DNA from: Rhizobium anhuiense
Lineage (GTDB): Bacteria > Pseudomonadota > Alphaproteobacteria > Rhizobiales > Rhizobiaceae
Direction of reading: 5' to 3'
DNA: 64,000 nucleotides
Assembly: GCF_003985145.1 (NCBI RefSeq)
Contig: NZ_ML133525.1
Coordinates: 1-64,000, forward strand
The notes beneath the pieces are model-generated. The model did not search any database and was not told where the DNA came from. It saw nothing but the letters and a program-made list of their open reading frames with translations. The position numbers were made by a program, and so were the translations under genes. Shown piece by piece: positions 1 through 8,666 of this stretch; position 1 is the stretch's first letter; each line of letters starts with the position of its first letter.

Positions 1-879
1 GTGTTCCAGTCCTATGCGCTCTATCCGAACATGACGGTGGCGGGCAACATCGCCTTCGGCATGGAGATCCGCGGCGTGCCGAAGGACGAACGTGCCAAGG
101 CGATCAAACAGGTCTCCGACATGCTGCAGATCGGCCATCTGCTCGACCGCAAGCCGAGCCAGCTGTCGGGCGGCCAGCGCCAGCGCGTCGCCATGGGGAG
201 AGCCTTGGTGCGCAACCCGCAGGTCTTCCTGTTCGATGAACCGCTCTCCAATCTCGATGCCAAGCTGCGCGTCGACATGCGCACCGAGATCAAGCGGCTG
301 CATCAGCGCATGGGCACCACCTTCGTCTATGTCACCCATGATCAGATCGAGGCGATGACGCTGGCGACCAAGATCGCCGTGCTGAAGGACGGGGTGCTGC
401 AGCAGTTCGGCACGCCGGCCGAGATCTATAACAGCCCCTCCAACATCTTCGTCGCCGACTTCATGGGATCGCCGGCGATGAACCTCTTGACCGCCACCGT
501 CGAAAACGGCGCCGGTGGGCTGGAAGTCTCGCTGGAGCGGCCGAATGCCGCCCCGCTCAAGCTGCCCGTCATGGCTGGCAACAATGGCCTGACCACCTAT
601 ACCGGCAGACAGGTGATCTTCGGCATCCGGCCCGAGGCGCTGACCGATCCCGACGGCGCCGACCGCAAGGCGCGCATGCTGAGCGAGGGCGACTGCCTGA
701 TCGAGGTGGTCGAACCGGCCGGCTCCGACACCTTCGCCGTCACCAAGCTCGGCGGCAAGTCCGTCGTCGCCCGCCTGCGCGCCGATGCCGGTATCGCACC
801 TGGCCAGACAACCCGACTGGCCTTCAATCTCGATAAGGCCGTCTTCTTCGATCCAGAAAGCCAGGCCAGGATCGGGTGA
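1..879 (+). CDS. Sugar ABC transporter ATP-binding protein, 5'-truncated by the window
   Basis: This is the C-terminal part of a UgpC/MalK-type ATPase that energises a sugar importer at the inner membrane. The frame is open from base 1 and begins in the Q-loop (VFQSYALYP). Compared with the complete paralogue at 8667-9749, about 77 residues including Walker A lie outside the window. Visible in the fragment are the signature LSGGQ (residues 55-59), Walker B FLFDEP (76-81) and the H-loop THDQ (His113), followed by a TOBE-type regulatory domain ending at residue 292. It converges on the GH2 gene with a 6-bp gap. Its partner permeases must lie to the left. It need not belong with the transporter at 5.4-9.7 kb, which has its own ATPase. 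The GTG at base 1 is not the true start. Confidence 0.93.
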   Translation: MFQSYALYPNMTVAGNIAFGMEIRGVPKDERAKAIKQVSDMLQIGHLLDRKPSQLSGGQRQRVAMGRALVRNPQVFLFDEPLSNLDAKLRVDMRTEIKRLHQRMGTTFVYVTHDQIEAMTLATKIAVLKDGVLQQFGTPAEIYNSPSNIFVADFMGSPAMNLLTATVENGAGGLEVSLERPNAAPLKLPVMAGNNGLTTYTGRQVIFGIRPEALTDPDGADRKARMLSEGDCLIEVVEPAGSDTFAVTKLGGKSVVARLRADAGIAPGQTTRLAFNLDKAVFFDPESQARIG

Positions 880-885
880 TGGCCG

Positions 886-3129
886 TCAGGCGGCCGTCAC
901 GCTTGTTGTCACCGGTGCGAAACGTGTAGAAACGACTTCGACGGTGATCTCGCCGGTGAAGCCCGTCGCCTCCAGCCAGAAGCCTGATGTGCCGCCCTGC
1001 AATGGCACAGTGGTCGGGCCGACGATCCTTGCCGGGCCGTGCACCTTCAGCGAAATGCTGTCATTCATGAAGGGCAGGCGCTGGCCGCTCTGGTCGAGGG
1101 CGCGGATGATGACGCGTGTGCTGTCGCGTTCGCGGGCTCTGAGCGTCGACCTGTCGGCAACGACCTCAAGCGTCGTCGGCAACGGATCGGCCGCCAGCGT
1201 CAGGCTGGCCACCGGTTGGCCGTCGATATAGCCGGTGAAGGTGCCGTCGATCCATTCGAGGCCCCAGGTGCCGAGCTCATCGGCGGTGAAGTGGCGATGG
1301 TCGAGCACGACGGGCGGATGCGGCAGATGCGGGTAGTTTTCGCGGTCCGGGCCGATGCGTTTGGAAAGCGCGCCATATTGCAGCTCCACCTCGTCGCAGT
1401 TGGTCAGGATGATCAGCGGCAGCACGCCACCGATATTGCGTTCGCCGCGCGCCCAGAAGGTCACCGGCTTCATGACGATCTCGTCTGATGGATCGCACTG
1501 GCTGATATAGGCATAGGCCGCGAATTTCGGCTCGCGGAACATGTCCATGACGCCGTGATAGCAGATGCGGTCGCCGGAGCCGAAATCCTTGTGCGTGTTG
1601 TAGTCGAACATGCACCAGCCGATGGCGCCGGATATATCGGCATCGCCGTAGGCGGCGTTCAGCACGTCCAGGTGCCGGCGTACATGCTCGGCCTGGCGCT
1701 GCTCCTGATCGTAAATCTTCGTCGGGTGCATGTGGCCGTTGAACTCGGTGATGAGGTACGGCACCTTGTGGGACAGTCCGGTATTTTCCTGCTGGCCGCG
1801 CAGCGTCGTGCGAGGGCGGTTGGCGCCCGGCAGTTCCTCGTTGCCGAGGATGAAGTCGTTCATCGTGTAGACGTCCTCGAGCAGTTCGCTCTCGGTGATA
1901 TAACGCACGCCGCCGGTCTGGCGGGTGCTGTCGAGCTCGCGGGCGAGGCGGTTGGTCTCGGCGTAGAAATCGTGATTGTCCTGCGATTCATTGATGCGCA
2001 CGCCCCAGATGATGATCGAGGGGTGGTTCCAGTCGCGCTCGATCATGCGGCGGACGTTCTCGATCGATTCCTGCTGCCAATCGGCATCGCCGATATGCTG
2101 CCAGCCGGGGATTTCCTCGAAAACCAGCAGGCCGATCGCATCGCAGCGATTGAGGAACCATTTCGACTGCGGATAATGCGAAGTGCGGACGATATTGCAC
2201 TTCAGCACCGTCTTCATGATGTCGGCGTCGCGCTCCTGGGCGGAGCGGCCGGCGGCATAACCGACATAGGGGAAGGACTGGTGACGGTTGAGGCCGTGCA
2301 GCTTCAGCGGCTTGCCGTTCAGGAGGAAACCTTCCGGCGTGAATTCGGCGGTGCGGAAGCCGAACCGGGTCGAGAGACGGTCCGAGCCGTGCTCGGACCT
2401 GAGTTCGACGGTGACGTCATAGAGTGTGGGATCGGTGACGTCCCAGAGGGTGATGCCGGTGAGGCCGCCGAAGGAGAGCGTGGTGCGGCTGCCGATCGTT
2501 TCAGTGGCGGCGGTGGCGACCACGGTGCCGTCGGCCTGCTTCAGCGTGGCGGTGACGGTCGCCGAGAAGCTGCGGCTCTCGGGATTGGCGATATCGACAC
2601 GCACGGTTGCCGATTTCTCCGGGCGAAGAACGTCTGTGGTTTCGATCTTGAGATTGCGGATCGACACCGGATCGGTGACCTTCAGCCAGACGTCGCGGTA
2701 GATGCCGGCATAGGTGAGATAATCGATGCGGCCGCCGAAAGGCGGAATGGCGGGGTTCTCGCTGCCGTCGATCTTGACGGTGACGAGGTTCTCGCCCTTG
2801 ACGAGCCTGCCGGTGAAGCGGGCCTCGAAGGGTGTGTAGCCGTCCTTGTGGGCGATGATCTCTTCGCCGTTCAGATAGACGACGCTGTCGGCCATGGCGG
2901 CGTCGAAGACGAGCGAAACCTCGCGCCCTTCGAATTCCGGCAGCCAGCGCAGCACCTTCTGATAGGTGAAGGCGCGCTGATAGCTGGTCTCGTCGAAATA
3001 GTTGAAGGGCAGTTCGACGGCGGTATGCGGCAGGCTGACTGATTTGGCGGCATCGAAAGATTCGAGCAAACGCTGACCGAAGCCCTCATGGAAACTCCAG
3101 CCTTCATTGAAGGAGACGACGGAACGCAT
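886..3129 (-). CDS. Glycoside hydrolase family 2 (beta-galactosidase/beta-glucuronidase type)
   Basis: This protein should hydrolyse a beta-glycoside, probably in the cytoplasm since no signal peptide is visible. A jelly-roll sugar-binding domain and an Ig-like domain precede the TIM barrel. The acid/base is the Glu of INESQ (residue 381 from this start), after NHPSIIIWG. The nucleophile is the Glu of ITEFNG (residue 462). A beta-rich C-terminal part follows. It is last in a minus-strand operon after an oxidoreductase and a LacI regulator, and the ABC importer is divergent, so its substrate is probably what that importer brings in. I chose ATG 3129 because GGAGAG lies six bases upstream; an in-frame ATG at 3162 would add 11 residues. 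The exact substrate cannot be read. Confidence 0.9.
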   Translation of the reverse strand: MRSVVSFNEGWSFHEGFGQRLLESFDAAKSVSLPHTAVELPFNYFDETSYQRAFTYQKVLRWLPEFEGREVSLVFDAAMADSVVYLNGEEIIAHKDGYTPFEARFTGRLVKGENLVTVKIDGSENPAIPPFGGRIDYLTYAGIYRDVWLKVTDPVSIRNLKIETTDVLRPEKSATVRVDIANPESRSFSATVTATLKQADGTVVATAATETIGSRTTLSFGGLTGITLWDVTDPTLYDVTVELRSEHGSDRLSTRFGFRTAEFTPEGFLLNGKPLKLHGLNRHQSFPYVGYAAGRSAQERDADIMKTVLKCNIVRTSHYPQSKWFLNRCDAIGLLVFEEIPGWQHIGDADWQQESIENVRRMIERDWNHPSIIIWGVRINESQDNHDFYAETNRLARELDSTRQTGGVRYITESELLEDVYTMNDFILGNEELPGANRPRTTLRGQQENTGLSHKVPYLITEFNGHMHPTKIYDQEQRQAEHVRRHLDVLNAAYGDADISGAIGWCMFDYNTHKDFGSGDRICYHGVMDMFREPKFAAYAYISQCDPSDEIVMKPVTFWARGERNIGGVLPLIILTNCDEVELQYGALSKRIGPDRENYPHLPHPPVVLDHRHFTADELGTWGLEWIDGTFTGYIDGQPVASLTLAADPLPTTLEVVADRSTLRARERDSTRVIIRALDQSGQRLPFMNDSISLKVHGPARIVGPTTVPLQGGTSGFWLEATGFTGEITVEVVSTRFAPVTTSVTAA

Positions 3130-3130
3130 T

Positions 3131-3196
3131 TCAGGCTCTCCAGCTTGCGGCATCAGGGACATTGCGGCGCCCTTCGGCGCGTGAAAATCTGGTCAT
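3131..3196 (-). other. Possible 21-codon leader ORF coupled to the GH2 gene
   Basis: An ATG at 3196 follows a very strong Shine-Dalgarno (GAGGAGG) with good spacing. Its reading frame ends at TGA 3133-3131, one base before the ATG at 3129 of the GH2 gene. It is out of frame with the GH2 gene. The arrangement would allow translational coupling. The peptide has no recognisable motif and may only be a consequence of a relocated ribosome site. Confidence 0.35.
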
Positions 3197-3230
3197 CGGT
3201 ATTCCTCCTCGATGCAATGGATGTGTGCCG

Positions 3231-4229
3231 CTATGCGGTCGAGCCCCAGCGGGCGGTGCAGGTGAGTGTGATGCTGTGCGGGCCTTCGATCTCGGCGTCA
3301 TGGCGTTCGATCAGTTCGACGACGGCATCGATGAAGGCGACGTGGTCGAGGCTCAGCGTGGTGAGGTCGTTGCAATCCCAGGCGGCCATGGCGATGCCGT
3401 CCTGGCCGACGATGGCGATATCGTCAGGCGTGTTCTTGCCGATCACCCGGCGGGCGGCATCGCGTGCGCCGATCGCCATGACGTCGTTGCCGCAGATGAT
3501 GGCATCGACTTTGTTCCGGTGCAGCAGCAGCACGGCTTCCTTGAAGCCGGAATCATAGGAATAGTCGCCGAAGGCCTGCGCCTCGAAAGAGAGGCCGCGC
3601 TTGGCGAGCGCATCGGCGAACCATTTGCGCCTGAGCTTGTCGATCCAGCTTGAATTGGTGCCGGAGAGGTAGGCGAAACGCTTCTTGCCGTCGCGGACGA
3701 TCTTGTCGATGATCTCGTCGGCGGCCCCAGAGCCGTCGATGCGGATGCTGGAGACGTTTTCGTTGTCGAGCGGCTCGAAGGAGACGATGATAGGCTTCGT
3801 CGTGTGGAAGATGTCGACGGCATCCTGCATCGACACCATGTCGGAGAAGACGACGACGTGATCGACCTGATAGGTGGAGGCAAGGCGCATCAGCTGCAGC
3901 CGGTCGGAATGATCGGCGCAGCAGAGGATTATCGGCAGCAATTGTCTTGCCTGCAGGCGGTGGACGAGTAGCTGCTGTTCCTCGGCCTCGCAGGGGTTGC
4001 CGATCGCATTGACGACCAGGGCGACGAGGCGCGAGCGCTGGTTGTTCAGCGAGCGGGCGATCGCATTCGGCTGGTAGCCATGTTCACGGGCGACGGCGAG
4101 GATGCGATCGCGGGTGGCGCTGCCGATGCGTGAATCCGGGGAGAAGGCGCGGGAAATGGTGGCGGAGGAGACGCCGGCGAGTTTCGCCAGTTCCTTCGAA
4201 GTGATCCGCCGTCTGTTCATTCCGCCCAT
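3231..4229 (-). CDS. LacI-family transcriptional regulator
   Basis: This is a 332-residue repressor-type regulator. The N-terminal helix-turn-helix (ITSKELAKLAGVSSATISRAF) and hinge helix (YQPNAIARSL) are followed by a periplasmic-binding-protein-like effector domain containing the typical ICGNDVMAIGA and IAIVGQDGI segments. It lies 9 bp after the oxidoreductase stop and 34 bp before the possible leader ORF of the GH2 gene, so it is probably co-transcribed with both. It is the natural candidate to control the divergent importer operon through the inverted repeat at 5268-5289. A second ATG nine bases downstream (4220) is an alternative start. The effector is unknown, presumably a sugar or sugar derivative from the imported glycoside. 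Confidence 0.9.
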   Translation of the reverse strand: MGGMNRRRITSKELAKLAGVSSATISRAFSPDSRIGSATRDRILAVAREHGYQPNAIARSLNNQRSRLVALVVNAIGNPCEAEEQQLLVHRLQARQLLPIILCCADHSDRLQLMRLASTYQVDHVVVFSDMVSMQDAVDIFHTTKPIIVSFEPLDNENVSSIRIDGSGAADEIIDKIVRDGKKRFAYLSGTNSSWIDKLRRKWFADALAKRGLSFEAQAFGDYSYDSGFKEAVLLLHRNKVDAIICGNDVMAIGARDAARRVIGKNTPDDIAIVGQDGIAMAAWDCNDLTTLSLDHVAFIDAVVELIERHDAEIEGPHSITLTCTARWGSTA

Positions 4230-4238
4230 CTTCAGCGC

Positions 4239-5246
4239 CTATCGGGCGACGATCCTGACGGAAGCGCCGTCGGCCGCTGCCGATTCCTTGATTGCATCCC
4301 ATAGCCTAGCGAATCTGAGGCCCATTTCAACGGAGCCGGAGTTTTCCATCTTTCCCGCGCGAATGGCGAGGAAATTTTTCATCGGATTGCCGAGAATCTC
4401 GGCCTCCTCGCGCGGCTCGGGGCTCCGCCCGACGCTGATTTCGCGCCAGCCGCCCCAGGCGTCGATGCGCACGATCGCCTTCGAATAGAAGAAGGTGATG
4501 TGGGAAGCGCAGCCCGGAGGGCCTTCGCCGGCGGCCGTCAATGTCGCCAGCGCACCGTTTTTCAGCCGGGCGGAGACGGCGGTGGCGATGTCGACCTGCC
4601 TGCCGTGATTGTTCATGTAGGCCGACACGCTGTCAAAATCGGAATTGGCGAGCAGGCAGACGGTGTTCATCATGTGGGCGCCGGTATCGAACATGAAGCC
4701 ACCGCCTGAAATCTCGGGCTGCTGTTTCCAGTGACCATGATAATTCGACGACCAGCTTTCCCAGATCATCCCCGATATGGCGATCAGTTCGCCGAATTCA
4801 CCGGCGAGCGCCCGTCGGCGCGTGTCGAGCACCAGCGGCGAGAGGCCGCCCTGGAAGGCAGTGACGATGGTGACGCCGCTCTTCTTCTGCGCGGCGATCA
4901 GCCTCTCGGCCTCGGTGACTGTCGTCACCATCGGCTTTTCGAGGAAGAGGTCGAGGCCGGCCTCGGCAACGGCAGTTGCCTGCTCGGCATGGAAGGCATG
5001 CGGGGTGGAGATGTAGACGATGTCGAGTTCGTCCCGGCACTGGCTGAGCATCTGACGATAGTCCTCGAAACTCTTCGGTTCGGGGGCGCCGGCGGCGAGG
5101 CAGACGTCGAGCAGGCGCTGGCGCGAAGCCGCCGTGGTGTCGGCGAGTGCAGCAAATTCGATCTCCGGCATCTTGACCCAGCTCGCGGCATATTCCGCCG
5201 CCTTCAGGCCGGCACCGATGACGCCGAGGCGCAATTTCCCAGGCAT
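4239..5246 (-). CDS. Gfo/Idh/MocA-family oxidoreductase
   Basis: This 335-residue NAD(P)-dependent sugar dehydrogenase-like protein starts with a Rossmann fold (GVIGAGLKAAEYAASW). It carries the family EKPM motif near residue 100 and a GAHMMNT segment in the substrate domain. ATG 5246 is chosen because GGGAGG lies just upstream; an in-frame ATG at 5288 would run through the putative operator. It heads the minus arm (oxidoreductase, LacI, GH2). Members of this family, for example rhizobial ThuB, oxidise C3 of disaccharides. A ThuA-like protein ends the divergent operon, so a 3-keto-sugar route is plausible here, though this is inference. Confidence 0.88.
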   Translation of the reverse strand: MPGKLRLGVIGAGLKAAEYAASWVKMPEIEFAALADTTAASRQRLLDVCLAAGAPEPKSFEDYRQMLSQCRDELDIVYISTPHAFHAEQATAVAEAGLDLFLEKPMVTTVTEAERLIAAQKKSGVTIVTAFQGGLSPLVLDTRRRALAGEFGELIAISGMIWESWSSNYHGHWKQQPEISGGGFMFDTGAHMMNTVCLLANSDFDSVSAYMNNHGRQVDIATAVSARLKNGALATLTAAGEGPPGCASHITFFYSKAIVRIDAWGGWREISVGRSPEPREEAEILGNPMKNFLAIRAGKMENSGSVEMGLRFARLWDAIKESAAADGASVRIVAR

Positions 5247-5267
5247 GAAATTTCCTCCCTGATTGCA

Positions 5268-5289
5268 TTTGTGCACACGATTACACAAA
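5268..5289. promoter_or_regulatory. Inverted repeat, candidate LacI operator
   Basis: TTTGTG and CACAAA form perfect 6-bp arms around a 10-bp spacer, about 22 bases before the oxidoreductase start and 180 bases before the binding-protein gene. An AACGTT palindrome follows directly. The position in the divergent intergenic region suits a regulator acting on one or both arms. Assignment to the neighbouring LacI protein is inference. Confidence 0.45.
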
Positions 5290-5370
5290 CGTTACGGTGA
5301 TGGCAATATCTAATTAAATAAGTAATATCAGTGTATTAAAACCCGATAACGAATCTTTTTAAAAACCGTC

Positions 5371-5398
5371 TTGTCAGCATTGGGAATGCGTGTACATT
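5371..5398 (+). promoter_or_regulatory. Candidate sigma-70 promoter of the importer operon
   Basis: TTGTCA (5371-5376) and TACATT (5393-5398) are separated by 16 bases, within an unusually AT-rich stretch for this genome. They lie about 50 bases upstream of the TTG start of the binding-protein gene. The match is five of six and four of six positions to the usual consensus. Confidence 0.45.
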
Positions 5399-5450
5399 TT
5401 CGCGGTCGGTGCTGGAGGGCGCCGTGTCTCTAAAAAAGGGAGGACTTCCG

Positions 5451-6743
5451 TTGAAGAAGATGGTTCTTGGCGGCCTGTGCGCCGTTCTGCTGAGCGCGGT
5501 TTCGACGCTGGCGCAGGCTGAAACAATCCGAATTGCAAATCACGGTCAGGCCGGCATCGACGCGATGAAGTCGACGGTCGAGCGGATCGAAAAGAAATAC
5601 GGCGTCACCGTCGAGGTCATCGAATATCCGGCGCCGGACAAGGATTACCTGACGAAACTCCTGACGGAGCTCGGCGCCGGCAACGCCCCCGACCTGTTCT
5701 CCATCCCGACGACGGCAGCCGTCGCCGACATGGTGGAAGCCGGCTACCTCGCGCCTGTGACCAAGGAGTTCAAGGCCTGGGATGGCTACGCCAACCTCTA
5801 TGATGTCGCCAAGGACCTCGCCGTCAGCCCGGACGGAGAGACTTATGTGATGCCGTTCATGCTCGGCATCCAGGAAATCTATTATCGCAAGGACGTTCTC
5901 GAAAAGGCCGGCATCTCGACCGAACAGCCGAAGACCTGGCAGGAGCTTCTCGATCGTGCCGCCGAAATCAAGCAGAAGACCGGCGCCTATGGCCTGCTGT
6001 TCCCGGCCGGCGTTTCCTGGGGAAGCGGTGCCTTCGACGAAGGCTTCCAGCACCTGCTCGTCGGTTCGAAGACGCCGCAGCTCGTCGATGCCGACGGCAA
6101 GCTCGATCTGAATGGCGAAGGCATCAAGGATGTCTTCAACGTCTACAAGGAACTGATCGACAAGGATCTGATGCCGACGCAGCCGCTGCTCGGACCCGAG
6201 CCCTGGGTCGTGCCGAAGTACCAGATGTTCCCGGAAGGCAAGCTTGCCGCCACCACCTGCGGCTCCTGGTGCTATATTTTCGACTGGGGCCGCGAGAGCA
6301 AAAATCCGATTCCCGACGTGACGAAGGTGGTCGGCACCTGGACAGTACCGGGCCAGAGCAGCGGCCAGTATGTGCTTGCCAATCTCGCCGCGCCGTGGGC
6401 GGTCAATTCCAAGTCGGCCAACACCGAATTGGCGATCAAGGCGCTGATGGAGATCGGCTCGATCGAGACACAGGTTTCCTACGCCGCCCGCATCGGCAAT
6501 ATTCCCGCCAGCAAGGACGCGGCCGACAATGCCGAGTTCCAGAAGCTGACGGAACTGGTTCCGATCCATGCGGCGGCCGGGAACGGCGTGTTCCTGAAGC
6601 AGGCCTCCGGCTTCGGCACGGTCTCCGAAGGTGTGGCGCGGGCCACCGAAGCGCTGCTGCGCAAGGAAACCGACGCCGCCGGCGCCCAGAAGATCCTTGT
6701 CGACTACGTCAAGGAAACGCTCGGCGACGACATGGTCAAGTAA
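5451..6743 (+). CDS. ABC transporter sugar-binding protein (family 1)
   Basis: This is the periplasmic solute-binding protein of the importer encoded downstream. A classical signal peptide ending LSAVSTLAQA precedes mature sequence beginning ETIRIANHG. The rest has the length (about 430 residues) and pattern (DLFSIPTTAAVADMVEAGYL, GSWCYIFDWG) of family 1 extracellular binding proteins for di- or oligosaccharides. TTG 5451 is preferred because GGGAGGA lies seven bases upstream and it gives a standard MKKMVLGG n-region. The longer frame from 5409 lacks a good site. It is the first gene of the plus arm, followed by a hairpin and then the two permeases. The ligand cannot be determined from sequence. 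Confidence 0.92.
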   Translation: MKKMVLGGLCAVLLSAVSTLAQAETIRIANHGQAGIDAMKSTVERIEKKYGVTVEVIEYPAPDKDYLTKLLTELGAGNAPDLFSIPTTAAVADMVEAGYLAPVTKEFKAWDGYANLYDVAKDLAVSPDGETYVMPFMLGIQEIYYRKDVLEKAGISTEQPKTWQELLDRAAEIKQKTGAYGLLFPAGVSWGSGAFDEGFQHLLVGSKTPQLVDADGKLDLNGEGIKDVFNVYKELIDKDLMPTQPLLGPEPWVVPKYQMFPEGKLAATTCGSWCYIFDWGRESKNPIPDVTKVVGTWTVPGQSSGQYVLANLAAPWAVNSKSANTELAIKALMEIGSIETQVSYAARIGNIPASKDAADNAEFQKLTELVPIHAAAGNGVFLKQASGFGTVSEGVARATEALLRKETDAAGAQKILVDYVKETLGDDMVK

Positions 6744-6768
6744 GCCTCCGCTTTCTTTCCCAGCGAAC

Positions 6769-6804
6769 GGGGACGCGGCGACATCGCCCGCGTCTTCCCC
6801 TTTT
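6769..6804 (+). terminator. Hairpin with T-tract after the binding-protein gene
   Basis: An imperfect GC-rich stem (GGGGACGCGG pairing with CCGCGTCTTCCCC, a few mismatches) spans 6769-6800 and is followed by TTTT. It lies in the 103-bp gap between the binding-protein and permease genes. It probably causes partial termination or protects the upstream message. Confidence 0.5.
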
Positions 6805-6846
6805 CATTCGATAAGCCGGCTTCATTCGACAAGGTTGTGAGCTTCC

Positions 6847-7734
6847 ATGGCCCGAAACTCTCATGAAAAGCGCGCCGAGCGGCAGTGGCTGCTGATCCTG
6901 CTGCCCTCGCTGGTGCTGCTTCTGGCCTTCGTCATCTATCCGGCCCTCTATTCCATCTATCTGAGTTTTACCAATGAGGCGCTGACCGGGGCGGCGGCGC
7001 TGCGGCCCCGCTTCGTCGGTCTCAGGAATTATACGCGGCTCCTCAACGACGCGAAGTTCTGGAACGCGCTGTTCGTCACCTTCGTCTTCGTCATCGGTTC
7101 GGCAGTGATCGGCCAGTTCGTGCTTGGGCTGATCTCGGCAATGGCGCTGCGCCGGCCGATCCGCTTCCGGCGGCTGTTCTCGTCGATCATCCTGTTGCCG
7201 AATGCCGCCCCTGAGGTCGTCGCCGGCTTCATGTGGATCTCGATGCTGGCCGGCGGCGACAATGCCACGCTCAGCCGCATCGTCAGCTTTTTCGGTGTCG
7301 CGCCGGCCGACTGGCTGCAGGTCTTCCCGCTGTCGATGATTATCGTCGTCAACACTTGGCGCGGCATCGCCACGGCGATGATCCTCCTGACCGCGGGCCT
7401 CAGCACCATACCGGGGGAGATTTACGAGGCGGCCCGCATGGATGGCGCCACACCGTCGCAGATGTTTCGCCGCATCACCCTGCCGCTGATGATGCCGACG
7501 ATCCTGCTCTACATGCTGATCTCGGCCGTCTCCACCATTGCCGTCTTCGGCCTCGTCTATGCGCTGACGCGCGGCGGGCCGGGCGGGGCGACCGAGGTCG
7601 TCAGCATCTATATCTATAACCAGTCCTTCACGGCCTTCCAGCTGGGATATGGGGCGGCGGTCGCGGTCGTCGCGCTCGTCATCTCGCTGATATTGGGCAT
7701 CGCCTATGTCCGGGCCATGAAGGTGGAGGTCTGA
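6847..7734 (+). CDS. ABC transporter permease, MalF/UgpA type
   Basis: This is the first inner-membrane permease of the importer, 295 residues, with about six transmembrane helices. The first is LLILLPSLVLLLAFVIYPALY near residue 20. The EAA loop that contacts the ATPase reads EIYEAARMDGATPSQMFRRITLP. It overlaps no neighbour but is followed after one base by the second permease, indicating tight co-translation. The ATG start is preceded by a modest GTGAG site. Confidence 0.93.
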   Translation: MARNSHEKRAERQWLLILLPSLVLLLAFVIYPALYSIYLSFTNEALTGAAALRPRFVGLRNYTRLLNDAKFWNALFVTFVFVIGSAVIGQFVLGLISAMALRRPIRFRRLFSSIILLPNAAPEVVAGFMWISMLAGGDNATLSRIVSFFGVAPADWLQVFPLSMIIVVNTWRGIATAMILLTAGLSTIPGEIYEAARMDGATPSQMFRRITLPLMMPTILLYMLISAVSTIAVFGLVYALTRGGPGGATEVVSIYIYNQSFTAFQLGYGAAVAVVALVISLILGIAYVRAMKVEV

Positions 7735-7735
7735 C

Positions 7736-8647
7736 ATGGCCGTCGTTTCCCCGAGCGAGACCGCAAACAAAGGCCGCTCCGACCTCATCGCCTATGCGAC
7801 GCTGTCGCTGATCTCGATCTTCTGCGCGGTTCCCTTCTTCTGGGTGCTGCTCGCCTCTCTCGACGGCAATGCGCAGCTTTTCCTGCACTGGCCGGAGCAG
7901 TGGACCTTCGCCAACTATATCAAGGTCTTCACCAAGGAGGACGGGGCGAAGTGGCTGTTCAACTCGCTCTTCGTGGTCGGCGGTGCGACGCTGCTGGTCA
8001 TGGTGCTTGCCGGGCTCGGCGGTTATGCGCTGTCACGCACCAGGGCCTGGTGGAAGCTGCCCTTCCTCTACGCGATCCTGCTCATCCGGGTGCTGCCGCC
8101 GACGGCGCTGGTCGTGCCGCTCTACAAGTTCCTGCTGACGCTGAACAATGCGGAAGCGGCAGTGCTCAGGCCGATCTTCGGCAGCTATGCCCGCGACATC
8201 ATGCGCTGGACCGGCTTTATCGACGGTTATCTCGGGCTGATCCTGGTGCTGGCGACCATGCAATTGCCGCTGGCGCTCTGGATCATGAAGACCTTCTTCG
8301 ACGGGCTGCCGAGGGATTACGAAGAGGCGGCGCTGATGGATGGAGCGACACTGATCCAGCGCATCCGCCGGGTGCTGATCCCGCTGGCGCTGCCGGGGCT
8401 TACGGCCGCCGGGCTGTTCGCCTTCATGTCGGCCTGGGGTGACTTCCTTCTGCCGCTGATCTTCCTGTCGTCACCGGAACTGCAGACGCTGCCGCTCGGT
8501 CTCTTCCGGGCCTTCCTGCGCATCAACGAGATCGATTACGGCCTTCTGACGGCTTTGGCCTTCATCTACCTGCTGCCTGCCGTCGTCGCCTTCGGTTTTG
8601 CGCGGCGCTTCCTCGTCCAGACATTCTCGGGCGGCGTGAAGGGCTGA
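7736..8647 (+). CDS. ABC transporter permease, MalG/UgpE type
   Basis: This is the second permease, 303 residues. It has an N-terminal helix (TLSLISIFCAVPFFWVLLASL) and an EAA loop DYEEAALMDGATLIQRIRRVLIP near residue 200. It starts one base after the stop of the first permease and is followed within 20 bp by the ATPase gene. The order binding protein, permease, permease, ATPase is that of carbohydrate importers of the CUT1 class. Confidence 0.93.
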   Translation: MAVVSPSETANKGRSDLIAYATLSLISIFCAVPFFWVLLASLDGNAQLFLHWPEQWTFANYIKVFTKEDGAKWLFNSLFVVGGATLLVMVLAGLGGYALSRTRAWWKLPFLYAILLIRVLPPTALVVPLYKFLLTLNNAEAAVLRPIFGSYARDIMRWTGFIDGYLGLILVLATMQLPLALWIMKTFFDGLPRDYEEAALMDGATLIQRIRRVLIPLALPGLTAAGLFAFMSAWGDFLLPLIFLSSPELQTLPLGLFRAFLRINEIDYGLLTALAFIYLLPAVVAFGFARRFLVQTFSGGVKG

Positions 8648-8666
8648 GATCAAGAAAGAGAAACAG

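Noticed and set aside
1555..3042. A 495-codon frame opposite the GH2 gene.
   Set aside because: Low-complexity Ala/Gly/Asp/Val composition typical of antisense shadow; the GH2 catalytic motifs lie on the minus strand.
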